Source of the DNA: Caenispirillum bisanense
GTDB taxonomy: Bacteria > Pseudomonadota > Alphaproteobacteria > Rhodospirillales > UBA2165
DNA: 40,634 nt
Assembly: GCA_945877815.1 (NCBI GenBank)
Contig: CAMDWJ010000037.1
Location: 1-40,634 of the forward strand
Direction of reading: 5' to 3'
The translations under genes were made by a program, and so were the position numbers. How positions within the stretch are numbered: position 1 is the first letter of the stretch; the number at the start of each line of letters is the position of its first letter. Shown piece by piece: positions 30,451-38,559 of this stretch. The notes under the pieces are model-generated. The model was not told where the DNA came from, did no database searches, and saw nothing but the letters and a program-made list of their open reading frames with translations.

Positions 30451-32088
30451 ATGACCGAAGTCGCAAAATCGAACGAACTGCTGAACGCGCTGGACCCGAC
30501 CAAAAGGGTCGGGAAGCGCGACACCAATAATCTGGCGGCCACCGACCAGATCCAGTTCTCGACTCAATTCTCGTCGATCCTGCGTACCCTGGTCGATACC
30601 CCGGAAAAGATGATGGATGTGGCGGCCGGTCCCGCCGAGCCGAAAGACTTGGATCGTCGCGGAGAGGATCGCCCCGAACGCGAAGTTCGCGGCGCGAAAC
30701 AGACCGAACGGCGGCGCGACCCGCGCAAGGAACCCGGCAGCGACACGCAGAGACACGAGCCGAGGATCGAACGCCCGCAACCGTTTGAATCGGCCCGTCC
30801 CGCACAGCGCGAAGATGCCCTCGAGGAAGCGCCCGCGGACACGGCTGTCGCGCCGGCCGAAAGCACGGCCGCTCAGACCGTCGCCCCGACAGCCGATAAA
30901 ACTTTCCGCGATCAGATTATCGCCGCTCCCAAGACGATCTTCGATGCAACGTCGCGCGATGGCGCACAACCCGCAGCCGATCAAACGGAACAAGCATCCG
31001 CGACGGAAACCCCCGCCGATATGGAGCATGCGGCAAAGTCGATCGTTGCCGGGGCGCTGACAAACCGCCAATTCGCGCGCGTCGGCGAAGATCTGCACGA
31101 CGCCGTCGACGTCCAACCGACGAAGATCAGCACCCACGCCGGTGCGCAGACAGCCGCCAACTCGCTCAAAGACGAGCAGGCCAGCGATCTCGCCAATCGG
31201 TTGGGCAATGTCGGCGCGGTCTCGGTCCATGTCGATACAGGCAACCAACCGGCAAAATCGCCGTCGACGCCACTGGGCGGATTCGGCGCCGGGGTCGATT
31301 TCGGCAAATTCGAAGGTCTCGACGTCAGCGATCCCTCGACCGGGCCTTTCCAAGGCGAAGGCGAGGGTATGGGGGCAGATCAAAAGGCTGCCGCCGGTCA
31401 CGGCAATGTACCGGTCGATCGTGCCGGCGGGACCACGCCACAAGACATCGCCAACACCTTCGGCCAGACGCTGCGCGCGCAAGGCGCCGTCATGGGAGCC
31501 CAGCAAGCAGCCACGCAAGGTGCGGACGGCAAGGCGCAGATCGCGCCAACTGATACCGTCCAAGGAATCGGCGCCCCCAATGCGCCAAGCCAAGTTTCGC
31601 TAACGGCCAAGGCCGCCCCGGCGGCCCCGCCCCGCCAGCCGGAGAAACCCCAGACACCCGCCGAGCAGATTGCGGTCAAAATACGCCAGGCGATCGGCGA
31701 CGGCAGCGACAAGATCAATATCAAGCTCAACCCGCATGAATTGGGCCGTGTCGAAGTTCGCCTCGAACTCGCCAAGGACGGCGGCATTGTCGCCACCGTA
31801 CTCGCCGAACGTCAGGAAACCTTGGACATGCTGCAAAAGGACGCACGCGGCCTTGAACGCGCACTCAACGATGCCGGTCTGCGTACCGATTCGGCCAGTT
31901 TAAGCTTCGGCCTTCGCGGCGATGGACAGAAAACCGTCGATGGCGGTCGCGATCGTCGCAACGCGCCCCAGGGCCGCGAAGACCGCATGAATTCCAGCAC
32001 CGACTTTGGCGACGATAACGGCCCGCTCAAGGCCGGCAATTACGGACGCACGCCGCGCGCAAATGGCGGCGTGGATATAAGAGTTTAG
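30451..32088 (+). CDS. fliK: Flagellar hook-length control protein FliK
   Basis: 545 residues. The first 400 are low-complexity, rich in Ala, Asp, Gln and Pro, as in the ruler region of FliK. The conserved C-terminal domain (about 410-500) has IAVKIRQAIGDGSDKINIKL, NPHELGRVEVRLELAKDGGI and LAERQETLDMLQKDARGLERALNDAGL, the FliK substrate-switch pattern. FliK is secreted during hook growth, measures its length and triggers the FlhB switch to filament export. It is first in fliK-flgD-flgE. The tail after residue 510 is Gly/Asn/Arg-rich and likely disordered. Confidence 0.92.
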   Translation: MTEVAKSNELLNALDPTKRVGKRDTNNLAATDQIQFSTQFSSILRTLVDTPEKMMDVAAGPAEPKDLDRRGEDRPEREVRGAKQTERRRDPRKEPGSDTQRHEPRIERPQPFESARPAQREDALEEAPADTAVAPAESTAAQTVAPTADKTFRDQIIAAPKTIFDATSRDGAQPAADQTEQASATETPADMEHAAKSIVAGALTNRQFARVGEDLHDAVDVQPTKISTHAGAQTAANSLKDEQASDLANRLGNVGAVSVHVDTGNQPAKSPSTPLGGFGAGVDFGKFEGLDVSDPSTGPFQGEGEGMGADQKAAAGHGNVPVDRAGGTTPQDIANTFGQTLRAQGAVMGAQQAATQGADGKAQIAPTDTVQGIGAPNAPSQVSLTAKAAPAAPPRQPEKPQTPAEQIAVKIRQAIGDGSDKINIKLNPHELGRVEVRLELAKDGGIVATVLAERQETLDMLQKDARGLERALNDAGLRTDSASLSFGLRGDGQKTVDGGRDRRNAPQGREDRMNSSTDFGDDNGPLKAGNYGRTPRANGGVDIRV

Positions 32089-32098
32089 GTGGTAAACG

Positions 32099-32773
32099 AT
32101 GGTTGATGCAGTAGGGACACTCGCCGGTCAGGCCTCGGTCGCGGACCAGACGGCTTCCGGCAAAGCGAAATCGAGCCTCGCGGCCGATTTCGACGCGTTC
32201 CTTCTGTTGCTGACCACGCAGTTGAAGAACCAGGACCCGCTCTCGCCACTCAAGCCCGAGGAATTTACCGGGCAGCTGGTGGCGTTCGCCGGCGTCGAAC
32301 AACAGATCAAGGTGAACGACAATCTCGAAAAACTGACCGGCATCCAGAATGCCTCTCTCGCCGCGTCCATCATCGGTTTCGTTGGAACGACGGTAGAAGC
32401 CGAAGGATCCGGGCTTCCGTTGCAAGACGGCACAGCCAAATTCACCTACGACAATTCAAATGCGGCGAAGAATGTCGTCATCACGATCGAAGATGCCGAA
32501 GGCAACCTTGTGAAAACACAGGCAGGCGAGCGCTCCGCGGGCCTCCATGAATTCACGTGGGACGGCAAGAACAATGACGGCGTCCTGCAGCCGGACGGCG
32601 TCTACAAAGTTTCCGTATCGCCGATCGCCTTTGACGACCAGGCGATCGTGGCGACGGTCCATGTCTTCGGACGTATCACCGGCGTGAGCCTCTCCAACGG
32701 AACCACCTTGGATGCCAGCGGCGTTCAGATTCCGTTGGACAAGGTTATCGCGGTCAAAGAAGCGACCAATTAA
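32099..32773 (+). CDS. flgD: Flagellar hook capping protein FlgD
   Basis: 224 residues. The conserved N-terminal part has DFDAFLLLLTTQLKNQDPLS, PLKPEEFTGQLVAFAGVEQQ and NDNLEKLTGIQ, unmistakable FlgD. The C-terminal Ig/tudor-like domains follow (AKNVVITIEDAEGNLVKTQ, HEFTWDGKNNDGVLQPDGVYKVSV). FlgD caps the growing hook and is needed for FlgE polymerisation. It starts 10 bases after fliK, with GTGGTAAACG upstream, and its stop is followed immediately by an ATG that opens a small ORF leading into flgE. Confidence 0.96.
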   Translation: MVDAVGTLAGQASVADQTASGKAKSSLAADFDAFLLLLTTQLKNQDPLSPLKPEEFTGQLVAFAGVEQQIKVNDNLEKLTGIQNASLAASIIGFVGTTVEAEGSGLPLQDGTAKFTYDNSNAAKNVVITIEDAEGNLVKTQAGERSAGLHEFTWDGKNNDGVLQPDGVYKVSVSPIAFDDQAIVATVHVFGRITGVSLSNGTTLDASGVQIPLDKVIAVKEATN

Positions 32774-32866
32774 ATGAACAAATTCGGAAAACGGCGCGTG
32801 GGCAACGTGAAGATACAAAAAAGTCAGAATGCGAAGCACCTCACGGGTGAAGGAGAACGAAAATGA
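32774..32866 (+). CDS. Possible 30-residue basic peptide joining flgD to flgE
   Basis: An ATG directly abuts the flgD stop (TAAATG), and the frame stays open for 30 codons (MNKFGKRRVGNVKIQKSQNA, then KHLTGEGERK). Its stop overlaps the flgE start as ATGA. The peptide is strongly basic with no hydrophobic segment. The frame exactly fills the gap and touches both neighbours, which would suit translational coupling. An open frame of this length also occurs by chance about one time in four, and no strong ribosome binding site is visible, so its reality is uncertain. Confidence 0.3.
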   Translation: MNKFGKRRVGNVKIQKSQNAKHLTGEGERK

Positions 32867-34539
32867 GTATCTACGGTGCAATGTTCTCGGGCGTTTCCGG
32901 CCTGAACGCCAATTCACAGGCGCTTGGTGCGATCGCTGACAACATCACGAACGTCAATACGATCGGCTATAAATCCACCGAAGTCCGTTTTCAGACCTTG
33001 GTCACGGCGCAAGCAGGCTTGAACAACTACTCTCCCGGCGGCGTGCAGCAGCGTCCGTTCGCCGCAGTCGACGTGCAGGGCTTGTTCCAGTCGAGCACGA
33101 ACGCGACGGATCTCGGCATCTCGGGCGACGGTTTTTTTGTCGTCAACGAAAACAACGAGCATGACGGGGCGACCGGTTTCCGCTTTACGCGAGCCGGCGC
33201 TTTCACGGCGGATAAGAGCGGCTATCTGCGCAATACCGCCGGCTATTATCTGCAAGGATACCGGACCAATTCCCAAGGCCAGACGGTGGATTCGGACAAC
33301 AACTCGTTCAATCCCGACCCCACGGTCTTCACCAACCTCGAAACGATCCGCCTGAACAATATCGGCGGCACCGCGAACGCAACCGAAAACCTCACCTTCG
33401 GCGCCAACTTGCCGGCCGAAGCCGATATCGGCGACACCAACAATACGACGATCCAGGTTTACGACTCGCTGGGCGTCGCCCAAAACCTCCAGCTCGTCTG
33501 GACGAAAGTCGCCAACAATCAATGGGATGTCGCGGTTTCGCCGCCCGAGGGCGCAGCCAGCTCGGTCATTAAAGACTCTAGCGGCGACGTCTACTCGTCC
33601 GTCGGGCGCCTCGATCTCACCGAACAACCCGACGATGGCAATACCATCAGCGTCACGCTTAACGGCGTCACCACGGAATATGAATTCGACGACGGCGGTG
33701 GCATAACGGGCACGGGCACGGCCATCACAATCGGTGCCGACGTTGCCACGACGGTCAGCAATCTCGTCACTCAGCTCACGACCGACGACACAGCACAAGG
33801 CATCGTCACGGCCCGCTTTGCGGTCAACGGAAGCGACACGAGCCGCATCGACATCACCCAGACGACGACGACAGCCGTCGACGCGGTTGCAACCGATATC
33901 GTATTCGACGCCTCGGGCACTAGCGCATTCAGGCAAACCTCGGCTGGGGCGGTTACGATCAACGATCTCGACCTCCTGCCGAGTGCCACTGCTGCTTTGC
34001 AATTCGATGGCAGCGGCATTCCGACCACGTTCAATGTCGATCAGATCCATATCGATTTGAACAACGGCGCCGCAGACTTCGACATCGATTTCAACTTCGG
34101 GACGGTTGGTCAAGCAGATGGCATCGTGCAGTTCGCGGCCGCCTATAACCCGACCTTTATCGATACGGACGGCGCGGCGTTCGGCCAATTCTCCGGCGTA
34201 ACCATTTCGGAATCCGGTCTCGTGACCGCCTTATTCGAAAACGGCGATATTCGCCCGATCTTCAAGGTTCCGGTGGCGACCTTTGCGAACCCGAACGGTC
34301 TCGGAACAAATACCGGTAACGTTTACAACCAAACGGACAATTCCGGCCTGTTCTTTCTTCGCACACCCGGCACCGGCGGCGCCGGCACGGTTCAATCCTC
34401 GGTCTTGGAATCCTCGACCGTCGATATCGCGAGAGAATTCACCAACATGATCACTACACAGCGAGCCTATTCGGCGAGTGCGAAAATCATCTCGACCGCT
34501 GACCAGATGCTCGACGAGCTTGTGAACATCAAGCGATAG
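32863..34539 (+). CDS. flgE: Flagellar hook protein FlgE (paralogue 2, main hook candidate)
   Basis: 558 residues. N-terminus MSIYGAMFSGVSGLNANSQA and ADNITNVNTIGYKSTEVRFQ, core LGISGDGFFVVNE, and C-terminus AREFTNMITTQRAYSASAKIISTADQMLDEL are FlgE. The D1 motif ISESGLVTALFENGDIRPIFKVPVATF is present near residue 445. An inserted segment (about 250-355, starting near GNTISVTLNGVTTEYEF) lengthens the protein and resembles the IN-type modules in FlgK. A good ribosome binding site (GAAGGAG) precedes ATG 32863. Placement after fliK and flgD supports it as the main hook subunit. Confidence 0.95.
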   Translation: MSIYGAMFSGVSGLNANSQALGAIADNITNVNTIGYKSTEVRFQTLVTAQAGLNNYSPGGVQQRPFAAVDVQGLFQSSTNATDLGISGDGFFVVNENNEHDGATGFRFTRAGAFTADKSGYLRNTAGYYLQGYRTNSQGQTVDSDNNSFNPDPTVFTNLETIRLNNIGGTANATENLTFGANLPAEADIGDTNNTTIQVYDSLGVAQNLQLVWTKVANNQWDVAVSPPEGAASSVIKDSSGDVYSSVGRLDLTEQPDDGNTISVTLNGVTTEYEFDDGGGITGTGTAITIGADVATTVSNLVTQLTTDDTAQGIVTARFAVNGSDTSRIDITQTTTTAVDAVATDIVFDASGTSAFRQTSAGAVTINDLDLLPSATAALQFDGSGIPTTFNVDQIHIDLNNGAADFDIDFNFGTVGQADGIVQFAAAYNPTFIDTDGAAFGQFSGVTISESGLVTALFENGDIRPIFKVPVATFANPNGLGTNTGNVYNQTDNSGLFFLRTPGTGGAGTVQSSVLESSTVDIAREFTNMITTQRAYSASAKIISTADQMLDELVNIKR

Positions 34540-34565
34540 AAGTTTTCACGCCCACCACCAACTAA

Positions 34566-34598
34566 CCCGGTACGGCTTCGGCCGTACCGGGGATTTTT
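34566..34598 (+). terminator. Rho-independent terminator after flgE
   Basis: An 11-bp perfect stem CCCGGTACGGC (34566-34576) / GCCGTACCGGG (34581-34591) with a TTCG tetraloop is followed by GATTTTTC. Confidence 0.95.
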
Positions 34599-34633
34599 CA
34601 AAAAAAGGTGGGGGTCAATTATTCGGTGGTGTA

Positions 34634-36799
34634 ATGAACTTGATCGTCCCCAATTCGCCTGCGGCAATGCATCGCCTCGACGTCAAGAAAACGCCGCACT
34701 TCGATCAAATCAACGCCGCCACGCTTACAACTTTTCTTCAAACCGGCAATCGGTTGCACAAGGCCGGCCGCATCCGGGATGCGGAACAAATATTTCGGAA
34801 AATTCTTGAACAATTTCCCGACCATCCGATGGCGCTTCTCTCGCTTGGAATCATCGCGCACCAAAGCGGTGCACGCACGGATGCGATACATCTGATGACC
34901 CGGGTGGTCCAAATCGCCCCGGATTCTCCACAAGCGCACAACAATCTCGGCAACGCCCACGCGGCCGGCGCATCCTACGAACTTGCAATCGTGCATCTCA
35001 CGAAGGCCATCGATCTACGGCCGGACTATGCCGATGCACATTTCAATCTCGGTGTCGCACGGCGAAAACAAGGCCAATTCGACGCAGCGCTCGTCGCGTT
35101 TAACAATAGCCGTCAATATTCCTCCAACCGCGCCGAACTATATTACGAGATCGGGCAGTGCCACACAAAGCTTGGCAATCGGTTCGAGGCTCAAGTCGCC
35201 TTTCGAACCGCGATGTCAATCGATCCGAACCACGTTGAGGCACACCTCGGCATGGGAACTATTCTTTTCCTGATGGGAAAGACCGACGATGCCGAAGGCG
35301 AATTTCGCGCTGTATTGGCCCTTGAGCCGAATAATTTACGGGCGCTCAACGGATTGAGCGAATGCCTCAAGCGTTTAGGACAATTTGAGCAGTCGCTGGA
35401 ACTTTTGGGAAAGGCGATTGCAATCGAACCTGCCAATCTTGAAACCCTTAGTAATTTTGCCACGACCCACCAATCGATCGGCGACAACGAGAAGGCAAAT
35501 TACTATTACGATCGAGTTCTCGAACTGTCACCAAACGCGGAGAGTGCGGAAAAAGGCAGTCTTTTTGTTGCACTCAATCAGCCCGAATTGTCGTCAGACG
35601 AACTCTTTGACCTCCACCTTCGTTTGCGCAGCCGGCACGATCGGCCGGAGGCTGAGCGGAAATCGTTTTCGGATCGTTCTCGCGATCCGAACCGGAAACT
35701 TCGCATCGGTTATCTGTCTTCGGATTTCCGCACGCACGTCGTCGCGCTCAACATCCTGCCGTTGTTGGCAAGTCACGATCATGCTTCTTTCGAGATATTT
35801 TTATATTCTCAAGAGCAGTCTTCGGATCAGTTGACGGAAGCGTTCAAGAAGCACGGCGATCACTATAATGTCGTCAATCGCTATTCGGATGCAGACCTCG
35901 CAGCCGAGATCGAGCGCGATGAAATCGATATTCTTGTCACGCTTGCCGGCCGGTTCGACGAAAACAGGCCTCTTGTCGCCGCCTATCGTGCGGCTCCCAT
36001 CCAAGTAAGCTTTCACGATTGTGCCACCAGCGGCCTACAGGCGATGGATTATTGGCTGACAGATTCGCTTTTGCATCCTCGCGATACAGTCGAGAAGTTC
36101 ACTGAACAGCTCTATCGCCTGCCGGTCTATTATCAATATCCGGTGCAAAACGGCCTGCCGTCTCTTTCCGATGCCCCTGCCCTGCGCAACGGATTCGTCA
36201 CGTTTGGTTGCTTCAATAAGCCGGAAAAAATCAACGACGACGTCGTCAACCTTTGGGCAGAAATCCTGCATTCTGTTCCCAACAGCAAACTATTTCTCAA
36301 ATACTTCAGTCGCTACAGCGAGCCGTCGATGCGAGCACGTTGGATACAAAAATTCGGCGATCTGGGAATCGAGGAGAGCCGGCTCATCCTCAAGGCCGAA
36401 AAAGACAAACGCGCAATACATCTGTCCCTCTATCACGATGTCGATATCGCGCTGGATCCATTCCCATTCAACGGCGCAACCACGACCTTCGAGGCCCTTA
36501 GCATGGGCGTGCCCGTTGTTTCGCTAATCGGACGCCACTTCGTCGATCGAGTTGCGGCCTCGATGGTCACTCACGCGGGCCTTGCGGAATTGGCCGCCAA
36601 GGATCGTGCCGAATATGTATCGATCGCGGCATCTCTTGCGGCGAATCTAGATCGCCTGGGCGCGATGCGTTCCACCATTCGCGAGAAATTGCATGCCTCG
36701 CCTCTGTGCAATGGCCGCACCTATACCCAAACCATCGAACGGGCGTTTCGCGATATGTGGCAGACTTGGTGCGCGACCGGCGGTTATCGCGGGCGTTGA
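34634..36799 (+). CDS. TPR plus GT41 (SPINDLY/O-GlcNAc transferase-like) glycosyltransferase
   Basis: 721 residues. Residues about 30-300 are tetratricopeptide repeats (NRLHKAGRIRDAEQIFRKIL, YELAIVHLTKAIDLRPDYAD, QSLELLGKAIAIEPANLETL). The catalytic part starts near 355 with LRIGYLSSDFRTHVV. It continues with VSFHDCATSGLQAMDYWLTD (about 459), FGCFNKPEKIND (about 523), and LDPFPFNGATTTFEALSMGVPVV (about 607), which is the UDP-sugar-binding signature of GT41. Family members add a sugar to Ser/Thr. Being placed between flgE and fliF, flagellin is the likeliest acceptor, but the donor and target are inferred. The gene overlaps the convergent gene by 16 bases. Confidence 0.9.
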   Translation: MNLIVPNSPAAMHRLDVKKTPHFDQINAATLTTFLQTGNRLHKAGRIRDAEQIFRKILEQFPDHPMALLSLGIIAHQSGARTDAIHLMTRVVQIAPDSPQAHNNLGNAHAAGASYELAIVHLTKAIDLRPDYADAHFNLGVARRKQGQFDAALVAFNNSRQYSSNRAELYYEIGQCHTKLGNRFEAQVAFRTAMSIDPNHVEAHLGMGTILFLMGKTDDAEGEFRAVLALEPNNLRALNGLSECLKRLGQFEQSLELLGKAIAIEPANLETLSNFATTHQSIGDNEKANYYYDRVLELSPNAESAEKGSLFVALNQPELSSDELFDLHLRLRSRHDRPEAERKSFSDRSRDPNRKLRIGYLSSDFRTHVVALNILPLLASHDHASFEIFLYSQEQSSDQLTEAFKKHGDHYNVVNRYSDADLAAEIERDEIDILVTLAGRFDENRPLVAAYRAAPIQVSFHDCATSGLQAMDYWLTDSLLHPRDTVEKFTEQLYRLPVYYQYPVQNGLPSLSDAPALRNGFVTFGCFNKPEKINDDVVNLWAEILHSVPNSKLFLKYFSRYSEPSMRARWIQKFGDLGIEESRLILKAEKDKRAIHLSLYHDVDIALDPFPFNGATTTFEALSMGVPVVSLIGRHFVDRVAASMVTHAGLAELAAKDRAEYVSIAASLAANLDRLGAMRSTIREKLHASPLCNGRTYTQTIERAFRDMWQTWCATGGYRGR

Positions 36800-38349
36800 T
36801 CCAGCCAGGATTTGAGATCCTCGGCGAGACGCGCAAGCGTCGCGGCCTTGTCATTGCCAATATCTCTCCGATAGAGCCGCACGGAATCGTGCCACGGACT
36901 ATGCTCGGCGCCGAACCAACGCCAATCAGGTTCCGGCGGGGTGAGAGCAAACGTCGGAAGTCCCAATCCCGCCGCCGTATAAAGGGTTGCATTCTGAATC
37001 GTAACGACGGCGTCGAGTGCGGCGGTCTGCGCAACCGATCCGTCGAAATCCGCCAGTGGATCGACCGAGGCGTCGGTCACTATCCGAATGCCCAATTTAT
37101 CCTGGGCTTGGGCAATTTCTTGGGCGTGATCGCCGTATTGCAGATTGACCCAGCGTATGCCCGGAATCTGAAGAAGCGGAGCAAAGTCCTGGAGCGGAAG
37201 ACCCTTGGGCGGGCGACTGGCCCAAGCAATGCCGATCAAGGGAAGGTGTTCGGCTGCATATCGACGCCGCAATTCAGCGGTTCGGTTTGCGTCGGCCGCG
37301 AGATAGGCACCGATGGGCAGGAACCCCGTCAGGCTCGGCCGCAAATAGCGGGGCAGGTCACCTAGCGGCGCTTGAAAATCGAAACGTCCCGACAGGAGCG
37401 ATCGGTCTGGCTGATCGGCGCGCGCCACGACGCGAATGCCTGGGAAGGACCGGCGGAATAACGACACGAGCCGGCCCTCGATCTCGACCGTCACATCAGC
37501 TCCAAGAGCAATAAATTCCGGCAGCAAACCCGCAAATAGCAATTTATCCCCGATCCCCTGTTCGCTCCAGAGCAAGACCCGCTTGCCCACGACCGGTTCG
37601 CCACGCCAACGGGGAAATGCGAAGTCGCGGGGAGGGACGCGGAAATTCTTGGCCCGCCAGCGCCACTCATATTCGCGCCACCCCTCCTCCAACTGGCCCG
37701 ACGCGAGAAGCGCATGCGCCAGGGTGTGATGCGCATCCGCAAATTCTGGCTCGATGACTATGGCCTGGCGCAAGAAGGCGATAGCCTCGGCGAGCCGGCC
37801 TTGAAGAAAACGCGCCTTTCCGATGTTGAATTGGATGGCCGCGGATCGCGGCATACACGGCAACAGTTGGGCCAGAATATCTGCCCCTTCCTCGACCTCT
37901 CCGGCCTCGATCAGGGCCGCACCCAGGTTACCAGCGATCTCAGGACGGCCGGAATCGGCAGCAAGGGCACAGCGGAATTTCGCGATTGCCGCAATGGTAT
38001 GCCCTTCGGACTGATCGAGGATGGCAAGATTCGACCAGGCTTCGGCATAACTCGGGGACAACGACACCGCCTGCTCAAATGACGTCCGCGCTTCGCTTCC
38101 GAGGCCAATTCCCGACAGTGCCAAGCCCAGGTTCGAATGGGCCTCAACCATAGCCGGGTCCAATGCGATCGCGCGTCGCAACAGCTTTTCGGCCGCCGCC
38201 GGATGACGAGTTCGCAGCGCTATGACACCCAAATTATGTAGCGCCCGCGCGTGATTCGGATCGACGGCAAGGATCGCGCGATAGAGCGATTCGGCGACGG
38301 ACAGATCGCCGGCCTCATGTGCCGCCTCGGCGCAGGCAAGCCGGGTCAC
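36784..38349 (-). CDS. TPR plus GT9-like glycosyltransferase domain protein
   Basis: 521 residues. The N-terminal 225 residues are TPRs (LSVAESLYRAILAVDPNHAR, AAEKLLRRAIALDPAMVEAH, RLAEAIAFLRQAIVIEPEFA). The C-terminal part (about 245-521) has WSEQGIGDKLLFAGLLPEF (about 257), IGIAWASRPPKGLPLQDFAPLL and AALDAVVTIQNATLYTAAGLGLPTF, the pattern of GT9/ADP-heptose transferase-like domains joined to TPRs. The usual catalytic GD-x-x-H of true heptosyltransferases is not evident, so activity is uncertain. It is convergent with the GT41 gene and overlaps it by 16 bases, and likely shares a role in protein (flagellin) modification. Confidence 0.82.
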   Translation of the reverse strand: MTRLACAEAAHEAGDLSVAESLYRAILAVDPNHARALHNLGVIALRTRHPAAAEKLLRRAIALDPAMVEAHSNLGLALSGIGLGSEARTSFEQAVSLSPSYAEAWSNLAILDQSEGHTIAAIAKFRCALAADSGRPEIAGNLGAALIEAGEVEEGADILAQLLPCMPRSAAIQFNIGKARFLQGRLAEAIAFLRQAIVIEPEFADAHHTLAHALLASGQLEEGWREYEWRWRAKNFRVPPRDFAFPRWRGEPVVGKRVLLWSEQGIGDKLLFAGLLPEFIALGADVTVEIEGRLVSLFRRSFPGIRVVARADQPDRSLLSGRFDFQAPLGDLPRYLRPSLTGFLPIGAYLAADANRTAELRRRYAAEHLPLIGIAWASRPPKGLPLQDFAPLLQIPGIRWVNLQYGDHAQEIAQAQDKLGIRIVTDASVDPLADFDGSVAQTAALDAVVTIQNATLYTAAGLGLPTFALTPPEPDWRWFGAEHSPWHDSVRLYRRDIGNDKAATLARLAEDLKSWLDQRPR

Positions 38350-38559
38350 GATGTCATCGCCAACGGCTATTGAATTCGACGATGCGGTGATAACCCACGC
38401 TCCTCAATCCAGGCGCCCATTACTAGGCAATTCTTGCCGGGTGTTAACGACTTTTTCACATGGAACCGCTTAATTAAACGCAAATAACAAAGCGCAAACC
38501 TTCGACTTTTCTTTTCCGAAGCGCCCAAGGTGCCTCGGCTCATAAGAAGGACTGCAAAC

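Noticed and set aside
30232-31593. Long minus-strand open frame opposite fliK
   Set aside because: Low-complexity GC-rich ruler region produces open antisense frames; the fliK C-terminal domain and sigma-54 promoter support the plus strand.
32914-34188. Long minus-strand open frame (about 420 codons) opposite flgE
   Set aside because: Antisense shadow of the well-supported flgE gene.
38350-38559. Sigma-54 promoter for fliF
   Set aside because: Several TGG-containing sequences were tried, but none has GC ten bases after GG; the fliF promoter remains unidentified.
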